A stretch of DNA of 60,000 nucleotides from Polytrichum commune (lineage: Eukaryota; Streptophyta; Polytrichopsida; Polytrichales; Polytrichaceae). This document shows, in pieces, positions 59,550 through 60,000 of this stretch. The position numbers and the translations under genes were made by a program. The notes beneath the pieces are model-generated. The model was given only the letters and a program-made list of their open reading frames with translations. It was not told the origin of the DNA and searched no databases. The DNA lies in NCBI GenBank assembly GCA_950295325.1, contig OX485804.1:3226001-3286000 (forward strand), in the 5' to 3' direction. Numbering within the stretch: the stretch's first letter is position 1; every line of letters starts with the position of its first letter.

Positions 59550-60000
59550 ATTTGGATTTCACACTTTACCCACATAGTTGAACCACTGTACAATCTCTCG
59601 ATGAAAGGAAACAAGTGTAGATGGGAGCAAAAGGAAGAGCTAGCTATGGAGAGTTTGAAAGAGATTTTGAAGTTAGTACCGATCTTTAGGCAAGTTTACT
59701 ATGATTGCGATAGACCGGTAGTTGTTACTGTTGATACAAGCCTAATTGCTATTAGTTTGGCTATTGGTCAACATGATGTAGAAGGACGGAGGTTTACCAT
59801 CAGGTTTGGAGCAAGAATTTTCACAGATAGACAAAAAAATATCTGCAAGTGAAAATGAAACTTTTGATAGCACTAACAACTATAAAAGCAGATAGAAATT
59901 ATCTGATCGGAGCCAATGTAATATTGGAGATTGATTACTTACCGTTGTTAGGAATGATTGCCTATATTAGATCAGTCAATCCTATCTTGATGTACATTTA
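59550..60000 (+). pseudogene. RNase H-like region of gypsy element, partial
   Basis: After the RT stop, phrases such as CRWEQKEE and DRPVVVTVDTS match the connection and RNase H region of gypsy pol. A frameshift follows near 59850, after which LIGANVILEIDYLPLL continues in another frame to the window edge. Confidence 0.7.

Larger units (their letters stand above)
55370..60000 (+). mobile_element. Ty3/gypsy LTR retrotransposon, decayed, runs off right edge
   Basis: In order: an LTR-like segment with tandem repeats ending ...ATCTGACA at about 55914, a primer-site-like TTTTGGTGCTTCCACTAAG, a gag piece, an aspartic protease, reverse transcriptase and RNase H. The order protease-RT-RNase H is that of plant Ty3/gypsy pol. 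Multiple stops and frameshifts, an inverted-repeat insert at 56338-56437 and a solo-LTR-like insertion in RT show it is inactive. Integrase would lie beyond the window. Confidence 0.9.

Overview
This is nuclear DNA from a land plant. The genes carry GT-AG introns, and the proteins include plant-specific families: hydroxyproline O-arabinosyltransferase, plant alpha-glucan phosphorylase and a plant HARBI1-derived protein. Genes are sparse, intergenic DNA is AT-rich, and small DNA transposons (Tourist-, Stowaway-, CACTA- and pogo-like) are abundant. A decayed Ty3/gypsy element lies at the right edge. The species cannot be named. The gene structures would suit a seed-free vascular plant or bryophyte, but that is inference.

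Layout: (1) 1-7111, minus strand: 5' part of a giant coiled-coil gene with two tandem-repeat arrays (152-codon and 98-codon periods); it runs off the left edge. Its upstream region (7112-8600) holds imperfect direct repeats. (2) 8604-9737: two adjacent Tourist-like MITEs, then repeat-rich DNA without genes to about 14 kb. (3) 14144-23336, minus strand: a complete 22-exon alpha-glucan (starch) phosphorylase gene. I rebuilt all splice sites; the frame closes to 1015 codons. The protein has a transit-peptide-like N-terminus and an ACT domain in front of the catalytic domain, and it lacks the acidic insertion typical of plastidial Pho1. One intron is GC-AG, one carries a pogo/mariner-type element and one a perfect 30-bp foldback. 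(4) 24.4-39.4 kb: gene-poor, with MITEs, foldbacks, microsatellites and a Tigger-like remnant. (5) 41040-44384, plus strand: an 8-exon hydroxyproline O-arabinosyltransferase gene of 367 codons, preceded by eight tandem copies of a 115-170 bp unit. (6) 44.9-50.7 kb: more repeats. (7) 51942-53300, plus strand: an intronless HARBI1/ALP1-like gene that has lost two of the three catalytic acids and is probably domesticated. It sits behind a GC-rich leader with four copies of a 19-bp dyad motif. (8) 55.4-60 kb: a broken Ty3/gypsy retrotransposon (LTR end, gag, protease, RT, RNase H) whose RT is split by a 972-bp solo-LTR-like insertion with a 5-bp target duplication.

The genes are not an operon and share no obvious pathway: one acts in starch metabolism, one in cell-wall and peptide arabinosylation, one is probably a chromatin or transcription cofactor, and one is probably structural. 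The most unusual items are the ACT-phosphorylase fusion, the recently amplified coiled-coil repeats, the inactivated transposase-derived gene with its dyad-rich upstream region, and the nested mobile elements.
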